From: Phoronis australis
Taxonomy: Eukaryota; Phoronida; Phoronidae
Reading direction: 5' to 3'
DNA: 64,000 bases
Assembly: GCA_002633005.1 (NCBI GenBank)
Contig: NMRA01000471.1
Location: 120,386 to 184,385 of the forward strand
The notes under the pieces were generated by a model. The model did no database searches, was not told the origin of the DNA, and saw nothing but the letters and a program-made list of their open reading frames with translations. Shown here one piece after another: positions 22,671-32,861 of this stretch. The translations under genes were made by a program, and so were the position numbers. How positions within the stretch are numbered: position 1 is the first letter of the stretch; the number at the start of each line of letters is the position of its first letter.

Positions 22671-23397
22671 ATGACAGATCGAAATAAGCAAGTTCCCATG
22701 CAATGCACTCACAAACCAATGCTAATCACATATGCTGGCTCTTCTTGTAGTTTTTGCAAACAGCAAATTAACAAAATATCGAATGTGAGACTACAATAGT
22801 TTAAAAACAGAATTATAAAATAAGCATCCTCTCAGTATTGTTTGCAATCCCAAATTAATGAAATCTGTCATTAAAAGAGACCACTTGCAAACACGTGCAT
22901 CTTCACCTGTTTTCACTTCCACCAGAACAAGGTCTCGTGTGTTGCTCTCGTTTCTAAATCAACAAATCTCATTCAAATAAAAACTAGGTCATTAGGTTAA
23001 CTTTTGCCACCTTTTCACAAATCGCGACATCATCTAAAGGCAGAGTTACTCAGCAATAAAATGGCGTCGAGAGCAAGACATGTGAAGGGGGAAATGTTGA
23101 CAATTCTGCACATACATGTGAAATTCGAATCATGTCAGAAGAATTTATTGCAGAGTAATTGAATACAGTACTTGGTCATCAAATTTCATGTCTTATCTGC
23201 TAATAAAAAAAGCTTTCTGTGATCGCCATTCTTTGACAAACTTTTGCACGCTTTTCCAGTGACATGACCCTGATTGAAATCAAAATGTTTAAAATAATGC
23301 ACCAGCTTCAGTCAAAATAAATGCAAAGGCATTGTTGCTTTTTATATTCTTCAAGTGTTATACATTAGTTACAACACTAGTGATTCTCACAGGGGCC

Positions 23398-23515
23398 TTT
23401 GTTGGATGTAGCGGTCTCTCATTTTTAGAACAAGGCAATTACAGAATAACGGGCGTCTTATTCAGTGGATGAAATTGGTTATCAAAATCAGGGACCGCTA
23501 GCCTTTTCAGACAAG
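23398..23515. mobile_element. Hairpin MITE, copy 4
   Basis: Contains GTTGGATGTAGCGGTCTCTC, AACAAGGCAATTACAGAATAACGG, CTTATTCAGTGGATGAAATT and ATCAAAATCAGGGACCGC, collinear with 29858-29945. The GGTC...GACC ends are preserved. Confidence 0.6.
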
Positions 23516-23735
23516 GTCAGGAAAACTGTGACGACTGCCTCGCATTCAGTATTGCTAAGACATTGCTAAGAAGCAAGCTCTCGCGAGATTACGCAAGATA
23601 TTGCCGTGTATTTCAAATGAGAACACGTGACTTTGGCTATAGATTATAGCTAGGTTTCTAGCCTAGTGTCTAAGCTTTACTGAACACACACCTGAAGCCT
23701 AGAGCGGAGGACAAGGACGAATGATGTAAGGACCT

Positions 23736-24426
23736 TCTGCGCGGTCCCGCGACATCTAGCGTTGAAGTTTCCAGCGTTCGTCTGCTTACAAACATCAAAC
23801 AAATACCCGGACGTGTTGATATTCACAATATGATAATAAACAGTGAATGGGTGGCTTCCTTTTTCAAATGTATCTTAAAAATGGCATATTTCACGTATCC
23901 ACTTTTTTGTTCATTTTCAGAATATATTTTCGAACCTAAACATCATTCAGATTTGCTCAAACACGCGCTCCAGAAGTGGCTTGAACAATGTACCAAAATG
24001 TCCCAGGATCGATCAAGTTTTGTAAGGCCAAAGCAATGAAATACAGAGAGATAATTGATGCTGGGTTCTTAGCATTTTACATAAACAACCTCATTGAAAA
24101 CGTCTGTACACATCGGAGTTGGGTGTAAAACACACAACAATTTCTTTCAATTGAAACTGAATCAATAAACAATGCAATTCGCTTTTATGTCATTTAGAAT
24201 AACTGTAAGCACTGTAGTTGATTTGTGTGGCCTAACATATATATATATATAGTTCGGGCATTTCCATCTCAGCAAAACGGTCACGACTTTAGGGCCTCAA
24301 TCAAAATGGCCGGCGATATGAGCGACCATTTCAAAACTCTGCTTATGGAAACAAACACGGGTTGAGATCGAAAAATCACGTATATTTGTGAAGGCTGATA
24401 TATGTCCATGACATCGCATGAGCAGA
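23736..24426 (+). repeat. 690-bp direct repeat, copy A
   Basis: Collinear along its whole length with 26367-27053, at roughly 85 percent identity by eye. Both start at TGCGCGGTCC(C/T)GCGACATCT and end at TGACATC(G/A)CATGAGCA, so each copy begins TG and ends CA as an LTR would. Both contain AAAATGGCCGGCGATAT and TCACGACTTTAGGGCCTCA. No primer-binding site or polypurine tract is evident next to either copy, so the LTR reading is unproven. A duplicated promoter or first exon is the alternative. Copy A alone has a TA microsatellite. Confidence 0.7.
24237..24252 (+). repeat. TA microsatellite
   Basis: Short (AT)n run inside direct repeat copy A, absent from copy B. Confidence 0.85.
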
Positions 24427-24479
24427 TCAAGTTTGAGTCTACTACTGGAATAAAAACTTACTAAAAATTAGCGACGTTG

Positions 24480-24902
24480 CGTCCGCATCCCCTCACGGAC
24501 TTCAGCTTGGCTTGTGACGGTATTGTTATTCTGGCCAATTGGTGGCGTTTTGACCTAACGGCGCGACACTGACATCAGAACACCTTCCCATACGTGTGAC
24601 AAATTGAATCATAAACCGCCTCTTTTATTTAAAGAGGGACTCTCAATGCGCTCATGGAGAGCTTCCTTTACACCCCTTTTGAACCAGTCTTCCTCACAGT
24701 CTAGGATAGTAACATCATCAGTATTGAAATCATGTCCAGTGGCGCACAGGTGGCTAAAAATAACCGAATCATAAGTGTCCCCGTAATTAGGTCGACGATG
24801 TTGTGACATACGCATTTTTATGGACTGTTTCGTTTCACCAACTGTCTGAGCACTGGGGATCCTTACACCTGACACCAAAGACAACACATGATTTATTACC
24901 AT
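24480..24902 (-). pseudogene. Penelope-like element, GIY-YIG endonuclease fragment
   Basis: The minus-strand frame from 24902 to 24609 encodes TVGETKQSIKMRMSQHRRPN, FSHLCATGHDFN and LDCEEDWFKRGVKEALHERI followed by SLNKRGGL. This is the C-terminal GIY-YIG nuclease of Penelope-like retroelements (the Y-IGET-S...RM..H core and E..W..RG.KEA). A frame continuing to about 24480 with LSHVW and SRR is collinear with the usual tail but carries stops. The reverse transcriptase part is missing, and the fragment abuts unrelated gypsy sequence at 24905. It is a dead, truncated insertion. Confidence 0.75.
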
Positions 24903-24905
24903 TAA

Positions 24906-25680
24906 GTTAGATAATGGGCCTCAATTGCGGTCGGAGCACCTCAAAACCTTTTGTGAAGAATTTGGGATACATCATCAGAAAGTGACACCCAGATGGGCCC
25001 AAGCTAATGGCGAGATTGAGTCTCAGAATTTATCAATTTTGAAATGCATTCAGATTGTGCATTCAGATTGTGCATTCAAAGGGTTTAGATTGGAAATGAA
25101 AACTCCACAAATATCTAATCGCATATCGTTCTTTGGAACATCCGTCTACTGGCTGAAGTCCTGCTGAAACCATGTTTGCGTGCAAAATTAAAACAAAATT
25201 GCCAGAAATTAAACATTTCCCTGCTGTAGATGACACTGAAATTCGTGATTGTGTTGCAGAAATGAAAGCCAAATACAAAAATGTGGCTGATGATTTGCGT
25301 AATGCAAAGCATTCAGTTGTTGACATGGGAGACAAAGTGTTAATGCATCAGGAAAAGCACGATAAGTTCACTACTAATTTCAACCCAACCCCATATGATG
25401 TTGCCAAAAAAGGAAACAGTGTTATTATTTAATCCCCAGGTCAGTTCAAAATTCTAGGAATACAACAGCTGTGACAAAGTTTTCTGATCCTTGAGGAAAT
25501 GAGGCTGACGTAAGCCACCTATCTACTTTTGTTAAGGTTAATGGGAAAAGTGTTAATTGTTACTGAGAGTGATGTTGACAGTAATGTTAAAACATAAGAT
25601 ACATGTCGATTAAGTACCACTTGAGGACACCACTGTGGGTAATCGTCCCAAGAGGTTGAGGACTTTCAGATGTAAACAGT
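24906..25680 (+). pseudogene. Ty3/gypsy integrase fragment
   Basis: Starts inside the integrase core at LDNGPQLRSEHLKTFCEEFG, with the second catalytic Asp in DNGP and the third catalytic residue (Glu) in ANGEIESQN. After a frame break near 25150 and a stop in the SP-AE-MF segment, a second frame (25172-25432) encodes KIKTKLPEI, DTEIRDCVAEMKAKYK, DMGDKVLMHQEK and FNPTPYDV, the gypsy integrase C-terminal region. Further in-frame pieces toward 25680 are broken by stops. The 5' part of pol is absent. It is a decayed retrotransposon, not a functional gene. Confidence 0.85.
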
Positions 25681-26366
25681 AACAGGTTGAAATAGCATGC
25701 CATATGTCACCGTATGATACTCTGTTGATGCTACTTTGGTGTATTGACGAACTTATGGTTGCTCGTTGAAAATTGTAACAACTTGACCTTAGAGCTGGAA
25801 TTCCAAAAGGATTTAGGTTGACATTTTAGTGACATGTGTTTCTCTATACTCTTGAGATAGTTTAACATTGTTTAGTCCTAATTTTTTAATTGTTTGATTG
25901 GCTTGACAATTTCACTGATTACACCATGTACTGTTTGTTTGCTTATCAAAGGCAGCCATGTGGCATATGATATGAACCCGTGACCTTAGCTTGTTCTTAT
26001 AATGACTCTCACTGTTAAACGCTAGTTAGTCAACCATTGGTCTTGAATGTCATAGTATGTGCTTTGATACAGTTGTTATCTAGTACATTATATATGATTG
26101 AATTTGTGTGGTTATTCACAATATTACAACCGGTGGGGTGAGTGTCGTTTGATTCCAAGATTTTTAATGCACCACGTCTGATCTTTACTAGCTCTGCATG
26201 TTGATACAGGTTTCACGGCGAGTTGACGAGCAGAACTACCCTGGTTGTGTGCAATTTCGGAGTAAAACACACAGTGGTACCTAGCTGTATTTTGACGATA
26301 GTCTTCATACCGTCAGAGGTCCTAAAGTCGTGAGTGCCCTAAAGTTGTGAACGATCTTATTTCCTC
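25681..26366. other. Probable 3' end of the gypsy remnant
   Basis: No coding similarity. Follows the integrase tail and precedes direct repeat copy B, so it may hold the element's 3' LTR (inference only). Near 26310-26350 there are two inverted copies of the CACGACTTTAGG motif found in the direct repeats. Confidence 0.3.
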
Positions 26367-27053
26367 TTCTGCGCGGTCCTGCGACATCTGGCATTGAAGT
26401 TTCCAGCGTTCGTCTGCTTACGAATGTCAAACGAATACCCGGACGTGTTCGTATTCACAATATGATAACAAACAGTGAGTGAGTGGCTTCTTTTTTCAAA
26501 TGTATCTTAAAAACAGCATATTTCACTAATTCACGTTTTTGGGCATTTTTGGGATATATTTTCGAAAATATTTATCGTTCAGATTTACTCAAACACGCGC
26601 TCCAGGGTAGCTTGAACAATGTATCAAAATGTCCCAGGGTCGATCAAGTTTTGTAAGGCCAAAACAATAAAATACAGAGCGATAACTGATGCTGGGTTCT
26701 TAGCGTTTTACGTGAAGAACATCATTGAAAACGTCTGTGCACATCAAAGTTGGGTGCATAACTTATACAACAATTTATTTCAATTGAAACTGAATTAATA
26801 AACAATGCAATGCATTTTTATGTCATCTAGAGTAACTATAAGCACTGTAGTTGACTTGTGTGGTCATACTTTGTGCATTTCCGTCTAAACGAAACGTTCA
26901 CGACTTTAGGGCCTCATTCAAAATGGCCGGCGATATCAGCGACAGTTTTAAAACTCTGCTTACGCCTACGGATACAAACAACTTAGGATTAAGATTGTCA
27001 AAACACGCATATTTGTGAAGGCTGATGTATGTCCATGACATCACATGAGCAGT
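26367..27053 (+). repeat. 690-bp direct repeat, copy B
   Basis: Partner of copy A at 23736-24426, in the same orientation and 1.94 kb further right. It contains an uninterrupted reading from ATGGCCGGCGATATCAGCGA of about 30 codons with no known similarity. Differences from copy A are spread evenly along the unit, which points to age rather than to an assembly duplication. Confidence 0.7.
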
Positions 27054-28598
27054 TGCAAACGGGCACTGGGTAGTATGACAATCAACTGCTTATTATGCTT
27101 ATATTCACGACTTTAGGTCTCCGGTGTATACAGCCACAGGCTACAGTTAGGTGGCTGACTGGCTGGCTACTTTTTAGCCTATATTCACGACTTTAGCCTA
27201 GGTCACCGAGGTCTACTACCTGGACCTCAAAATCAGGAACCGACTGTTGGCCAAGACACGCAACTATGTGTAAAATACGGACCTTCGATCTTTGCTTTGA
27301 CAGACCTGGAAGTCTGCTCATGAAGTTACATTTCGTATACTGGGCGCAGACATCTTGATCGCAACGGCAATACAGCGATTTACGACATCTGTTGGTCAGT
27401 GTTGACTTTGACTTTTAAAAATTGTTCCTGTATTTTGCGAACACAACCTTTGTGTGTCTTCACGCATACCAGATATCGATTGATTTGTGTTTGCGCAAAC
27501 TGAAGATTGTACAGATTTTGAAATAAAATTAAAGTTGGATAACAAAATGTAAAATTCGATAGTATGTAAAACAAACGCTAGACGTCGTGACGGCGTCAAG
27601 GTCTAACCAGAGACCCTTGACCTGCTACAGAAAAGAGTCAACAGCGTGCTCGGAGGAATACTCTCCGTGCTTATAATGTAGGTCAACAAGGAGGAAGTAT
27701 TTCTTTACGAGTATCTATGGACTTATGTTCAGACTGAGGTGGTTGGACTACTGGCTACTGCAACGCGCTAGCAAAATTGCTGTAAACTACACTGGGGCAT
27801 TCTGGTTATTTCGTATACGTTTTTGAGACTTTAAGTTGTTTGTGTCGACTGCGCAGTCAACAAGTTGGAACAGGTCAGTGGGTTTTCTTTTTTTTGCACT
27901 TAAAGTTACAGCAGCTGGTCACCTTTGACTGGGATTGATCAGATGCCTAGGGATTTCTACGATAGGCCACTGTGCTTCATTTAAATGTCGTTATTATCAG
28001 CCTTAGTTGCGGTAAACGGGCAGTGAAGGGGTCCCTCTTAAAAATTGCTACTGGGAACCAGTTGCCAGTCATGTTGCCATTAGCCTTGGCAATGCACCGC
28101 TAAGGCGCTAAGCCCAAGGCAATGGCAGGGTGTGGGCAAACAAATATGGCCAAAATTCAGCAGTAGCGAAACTTTGCCATTTTTCATGATTTTCACATTA
28201 GCTCTATTTGCAAGCTAAGTGGTGCAAAATGAAAATTATGCCACCGAAATATAATAAACTTTCTATCCATTACAACGATGAGGCACTAATGATTTTTTTA
28301 AGTTGAAGTAATGCCAGCACTTAACACATATCTCACTCACCAGTAAATTTTTGTGACTTACAGTAGGGGTGAAACTTTCAGCTGCTAAATGGCCGTTACT
28401 GAACCTCGGATTTTAATGGTATTTTTATCAAACTATTTGCAAAATATTCTGCTTTCAAGCCTGAGTGTACACTGTTTATTTTTTTGATAAAATATGAGAA
28501 AATGTATTTTTTTAATTTATAGCCTCATCATTCTCTCACCTGGAAAAATCCTGAAAGTGTACACTCAATGTCACATTCACCAATCATCTCCTTATCCA
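27054..28598. other. Intergenic, no gene recognised
   Basis: Contains two further copies of TATTCACGACTTTAG at 27111 and 27180, and fragments of the hairpin family around 27225-27250 and 28030-28070. Open frames here have no recognisable similarity. Confidence 0.4.
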
Positions 28599-28715
28599 TT
28601 TCTCATCAATTTGTTTCACTTTATCTCTCTATTTCCATTTCTCATCAATTTGTTTCACTTTATCTCTCTATTTCCATTTCTCATCAATTTGTTTCACTTT
28701 ATCTCTCTATTTCCA
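28599..28715 (+). repeat. Tandem repeat, 3 units of 39 bp
   Basis: Three identical 39-base units starting TTTCTCATCAATTTGTTTCA. The 13-residue repeat in the overlapping open frame is an artefact of the unit length. Confidence 0.97.
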
Positions 28716-29857
28716 TTTAGGAACATCTCTAAAAAGGTAAACTTAGTCATTTTTCAAGAACCTTGTTGACCTTTCCAGGGTTCAAACAGAATCGAACCTA
28801 ATTGGTAAATGTATTTAACACAACCAGTCAAAACTTCTCTAAATTACAAAAAGTGTAAGTACAGAATGTTTTTAAAGTTCAATTTAACTTCATTTTTTGG
28901 GATAGAGTCAGTCTTTTTCATTTTCTTCAAAAACGCGTTTTATTTGTGGTGTCATTGTGATCAGTTTCATTTTTAGAAAATTACGTTAAAATAATTACGT
29001 TAAAATAATTGTTCAGTCAATGCTTTTGTGCATCAAAACATTTTAAAATACGAATATGCTTTTTTTGGATGGTCACCAACGCAACACTTAACAGTTCTTA
29101 TGTTATTTGATAGGAATGAAATTGATTTAAAGTTTGTTGAAATTTTACGGTCCAATTTAATGTGTTTAATGAAAAACTCGCGTTTTCATTTTTTATGGTA
29201 TGGTGTGCAACATCAGATTGTGAAAACATTGGCCTTACTTGGGAAAAAAGAATAATTCACATAACCTCGTAGGTTTTTAAATAAATATCAAAATACTCTG
29301 AAAAAGACTAGGTTTCTGGTTTTTGTTCTTTTTGAATTCATTTGTTATGCAAATTTCATTTTTTTAGAATTTTTAAAAATTTTTTGGAACATAAACATTT
29401 TCACTAAATCAGTAATTCTTGAAGTGTTCTATCATTTTCAAGGTAATAAGTTGCACTCTTTTACAAAAAATTTCTTGTTCAACTTAGCTTCAGGGACAGA
29501 AATGTCCTGTCACAAGTCGATGGTGAATTTTTCAATAGTTGTTGTTCTTGTACACGCAAAACAAAATAGTTTGTGGTTTGGTGTCGATGCTATGTTGTTA
29601 ACCTACTTGTGACGGACACTCTATTTTCTTTTTGGAACACAGTAAGCTATGGATTTCTAAATAGTTGTCTAAACTTGCCACTTTCTGTGCCCTGAAATTT
29701 CTGAGTGCGGTTTGCTGAAAAAAGGCCATTTTTGAGGCCCTAATGTTTAAATAATTCGAGAGCCGCCCAACCGATTTAAAAAATTCAAAAAGTTGTATAA
29801 ATGGCATGTCTAGAGCTACCATTTAGGACTGCTTTCTTGCTCACCCTACCATTGGCA
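28716..29857. other. AT-rich intergenic sequence
   Basis: I see no gene, RNA or element here. Several open frames of 60-75 codons have skewed, low-complexity composition and no family motif. Confidence 0.4.
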
Positions 29858-29945
29858 CTAGTTGGATATAGCGGTCCCTGATTTAGAGAAACAGGCAATC
29901 ACTGAATAACGGGCCTGATATTTAGTTGATGAAACTGGTTCTCTT
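29858..29945. mobile_element. Hairpin MITE, copy 5
   Basis: TTGGATATAGCGGTCCCTGA, AACAGGCAATCACTGAATAACGG, TTTAGTTGATGAAACTGGTT and a truncated CTC end. It is collinear with the copy at 23398-23515 and lacks the final arm. Confidence 0.6.
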
Positions 29946-31216
29946 TTGATGTTGGTACATAATACTGTGGTTAAGCTGTTCAGAGCTTACAGCCACACGA
30001 AGGATTCAACAGGTTCATGAAAGTTAAGTGGTTATTGTTTACAATTCGACTCCATTAACGTACATACTTTACATTACTATACAATCCGATTCCATTAACG
30101 TACCTACTTGTATTAATATTTTCTGAATCCTCTCGCCATGGGGATCATGATGTTTCCAAAAATGTATTACTCTTACCGATTGGGCTCTTATTCATGCATT
30201 TACTGTTTTTACGAGGTGTTCTTTTGCTAATATTTAGAAGACTCCAAAATTGTCTAGAATGTTGAAGATACCCCATGTCACATTAGGAAAACTCTGAGTA
30301 AAAAACAATATTAGTCGTTTAAACGAATGTTTTTTTTTCATTCAAAGTTTTTTGGTGAAAGTATTTCACACAAAACACATGTGCTTCATGACATTTGTTG
30401 AAAGTCATTTGCAAATAGTATTTTTAAATTTCTGTTAGTGTCAGGTGTGCTGTTTACAACATTAAAAATTGATGAATTACTTGAGCTTATCAGATGAAAG
30501 CAGATAATAAGAGATCTGGACTGAACATTGGTTTACCACTGTCAAACTGATAAGGACACTGATTTATCCTGATTGGCTGATCAGTCAATCAGGATACTCA
30601 TTCCACTGCGCGGTGCATAATGTATAAGGACACCTTAGGTCATTGGGATGTCTTTAACTCTTCCTATAATCAGGAAGAGATAACCAGGAAGGGACAACTA
30701 GCTAAACCGCCGTTTTTGGCCTCCTTCCTAGGTCTAATTTCAGGACGTAAGTTTTGTTTGAAAGGAAACAGATTGTTTTATCAGAGAAATTAAAACTTTT
30801 TCTATAGAAGGATATCAAAAAACTTTGCAACCTTAAACAGTGGTGTAATTGTACTTTGAAAATATCAATTTCAGCGCATGCAATCGCAACTTCCCACACG
30901 CAGTCACGGGTATTTAAGCTTTTCCGTCGATGTATAGATGGCGCAGTATTCAAGTACTCCCTCATTTGCATATCAAATTTGCATGTGGGAGTTCTGAGAC
31001 TCGTCAGTTGTTGGTCGAGCGCTTGAGTTGATAAAGCGGTGACCTCTCTCTGAGAGCACACGCTGATGAAGATACCACTGCTAACTCGATCGCTTCGCAA
31101 TCAGGAGGTCAAAACACTCTCATGAAAGCAGTTCTGAATTCCAGCTAAGCAAGCCCTATTTCGAGGAGCGGACTTTGAATTGTTATCGTCCCTTGACAGT
31201 GGATTGCAGAGATTAG

Positions 31217-31465
31217 AATGAGGTCAACATCGAACTTTCTGCGGCTGCCTATCGTGTTGACAAAAGTTTGAAGTGTCAGAACTGTAGGAAAGCGGGTATA
31301 TCGTTATTTTTACTTCCTCGAGAGTCTGAAATGCTTAGAAAGTGGCTCATGGTAGTGAAGAATGAAATGTACGCTGTAAATACCAAGTATAAGGCCGTGA
31401 AACATCTCCGTGTCTGTGGCCTACGGACGTCGACAGTGCCTGACGAATGCCGGCTTACCAAATAA
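31217..31465 (+). pseudogene. THAP-like zinc finger remnant inside the transposon
   Basis: Open from just after a TAG at 31214-31216 to a stop at 31463. It encodes KCQNCRKAGISLFLLPRESE, then LRKWLMVVKNE and HLRVCGLR. The first cysteine pair is C-x2-C, 43 residues separate it from the next Cys, and the Pro, Trp and preceding hydrophobics sit where THAP domains (C-x2-4-C-x35-53-C-x2-H) have them. The final zinc ligand His is Arg here and the frame stops soon after. It is thus a broken domain, probably the first exon of a lost P-type transposase. Similarity was judged from the pattern only. Confidence 0.5.
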
Positions 31466-32765
31466 CTCCATACGTTCCATTGTCTGAGCTTGTTCACGGT
31501 GCCTCTCTAGTATTTCTTCATCACTGTATTCCTGTTTGAATTGATAGCCTGTAAAACTTAACGATCCACCCGCGAAGTCGGGACTGATGAGCTGTAGCTC
31601 GTCCTAAATCGGGATTGCGAGTTGCCATGTTGGCGTTTATATTACTGAGCGTTCTGTTTCAAAATGAATTATTCTCACCCTAACCATTACTTATATAAAA
31701 CTGAAACAAAATCTGTCTGATTAGATGCAATTTGTATTGCCTTTGGAGTGCTCGTGAGTGCAAATGATTTGAGAAGCCAGCAATGAATAAATCACTGCGT
31801 TACCGGCTTTAGGTGCAATAAAACTAATTGACGGGACACCGAGGCCGTGTGAGCTCATGCTAATTTAGTGTTTGCTGGCAGAAACTGTGAAACAACTCGA
31901 TTTCCATCCCACGGCCATGTGTTAGGGGAATCTTTATTTACATAAATTACTCAAATAATGATTGTCAATGTACAACTTCTGCCCTGACGGTGCTGTGGCC
32001 AAAGCAGAACCTCTGAATTCGCGGCTCCCGACGAGTAAGTAGATTTGCAGTTTCGTGGCTAATTCACCAACATAATCACGTGCACATTTCTTCTTTGGCT
32101 CACTAGTATAATATTTTCTTGACTGGAAGTTTAGTTTCCCCTGAACTTTGGCTGGTTTATGTTCGTGATGTCTGATTAGTATCGGAGCCACTGGCCGGGA
32201 TAACGTGGAGTCAATCCGGCTGACCGTGACGGGCCTGATCGGGCTCCGAGCCACTGGCCAGGATAACAAGCGTTTTGTGTTTAGACCTCAAAAAATCACA
32301 AGTTTAAACAGCACAGATCTAAGTTATCCTGTCTGTATCTCACGTAAAATACTTCGAAATTGTCTCCAAACAGATCCCAAACTCCTGCTACGGACCTTAT
32401 TGGCCTGCCGAACTTTGTAGGCTACGGTGTGTCCAAATGCCAATAAATCCGTAAGAGCGAAATAAAACAACACGTTTTTATAAGAACTCGGTGTATTTTT
32501 GTAAGGGTTTTACATCGAAGTTTGATGGATTTATAGGTGTTAAACGATGAATTCATGCGATAAGCTGACACCAGAAACCCGTGTTGTGAACTGCTGAACA
32601 GACTGCGTGTGAAACCGATGACGTCATTGGATAATTTCAACATCTCCGTCTGCCGTCAGGTGTCAGGTAACACAACCGTACGTGTCGTTATGGAGTAGAA
32701 CTAATCGATCTAAATTGGGAGGGCGAGTGCCACCCCAAAAAAATTGCATGCCTCACGGTCAAACC

Positions 32766-32861
32766 ATGGCAACCGACAAAGGTGTGGGGCTGGGGAAAGA
32801 CAAAAAAGAAAGACTTCGAATACTGATCAGAGAGAAAATTCAAGAGAACATTGACAACTCG
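32766..32861 (+). other. Candidate upstream coding exon (unassigned)
   Basis: ATG in a strong context (ACCATGG), then 32 codons reading MATDKGVGLGKDKKERLRIL and a basic, Glu-rich stretch ending DNS, followed by a GTATCA donor in phase 0. Exon 36373 of the CABIT-SAM gene can accept in phase 0 after TCACAG, placing AGA before its ATG, so the two could be joined by a 3.5-kb intron. The exon lies inside the TIR transposon. It may instead belong to the element, or be chance. No product is recognised. Confidence 0.25.

Noticed and set aside
31575-31625. Hammerhead-ribozyme-like CTGATGAG followed by a short hairpin and TAAATC inside the transposon
   Set aside because: The GAAA core after stem II is missing and the expected NUH cleavage triplet is absent. 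The segment is better explained as a simple GGAC/GTCC-closed hairpin.
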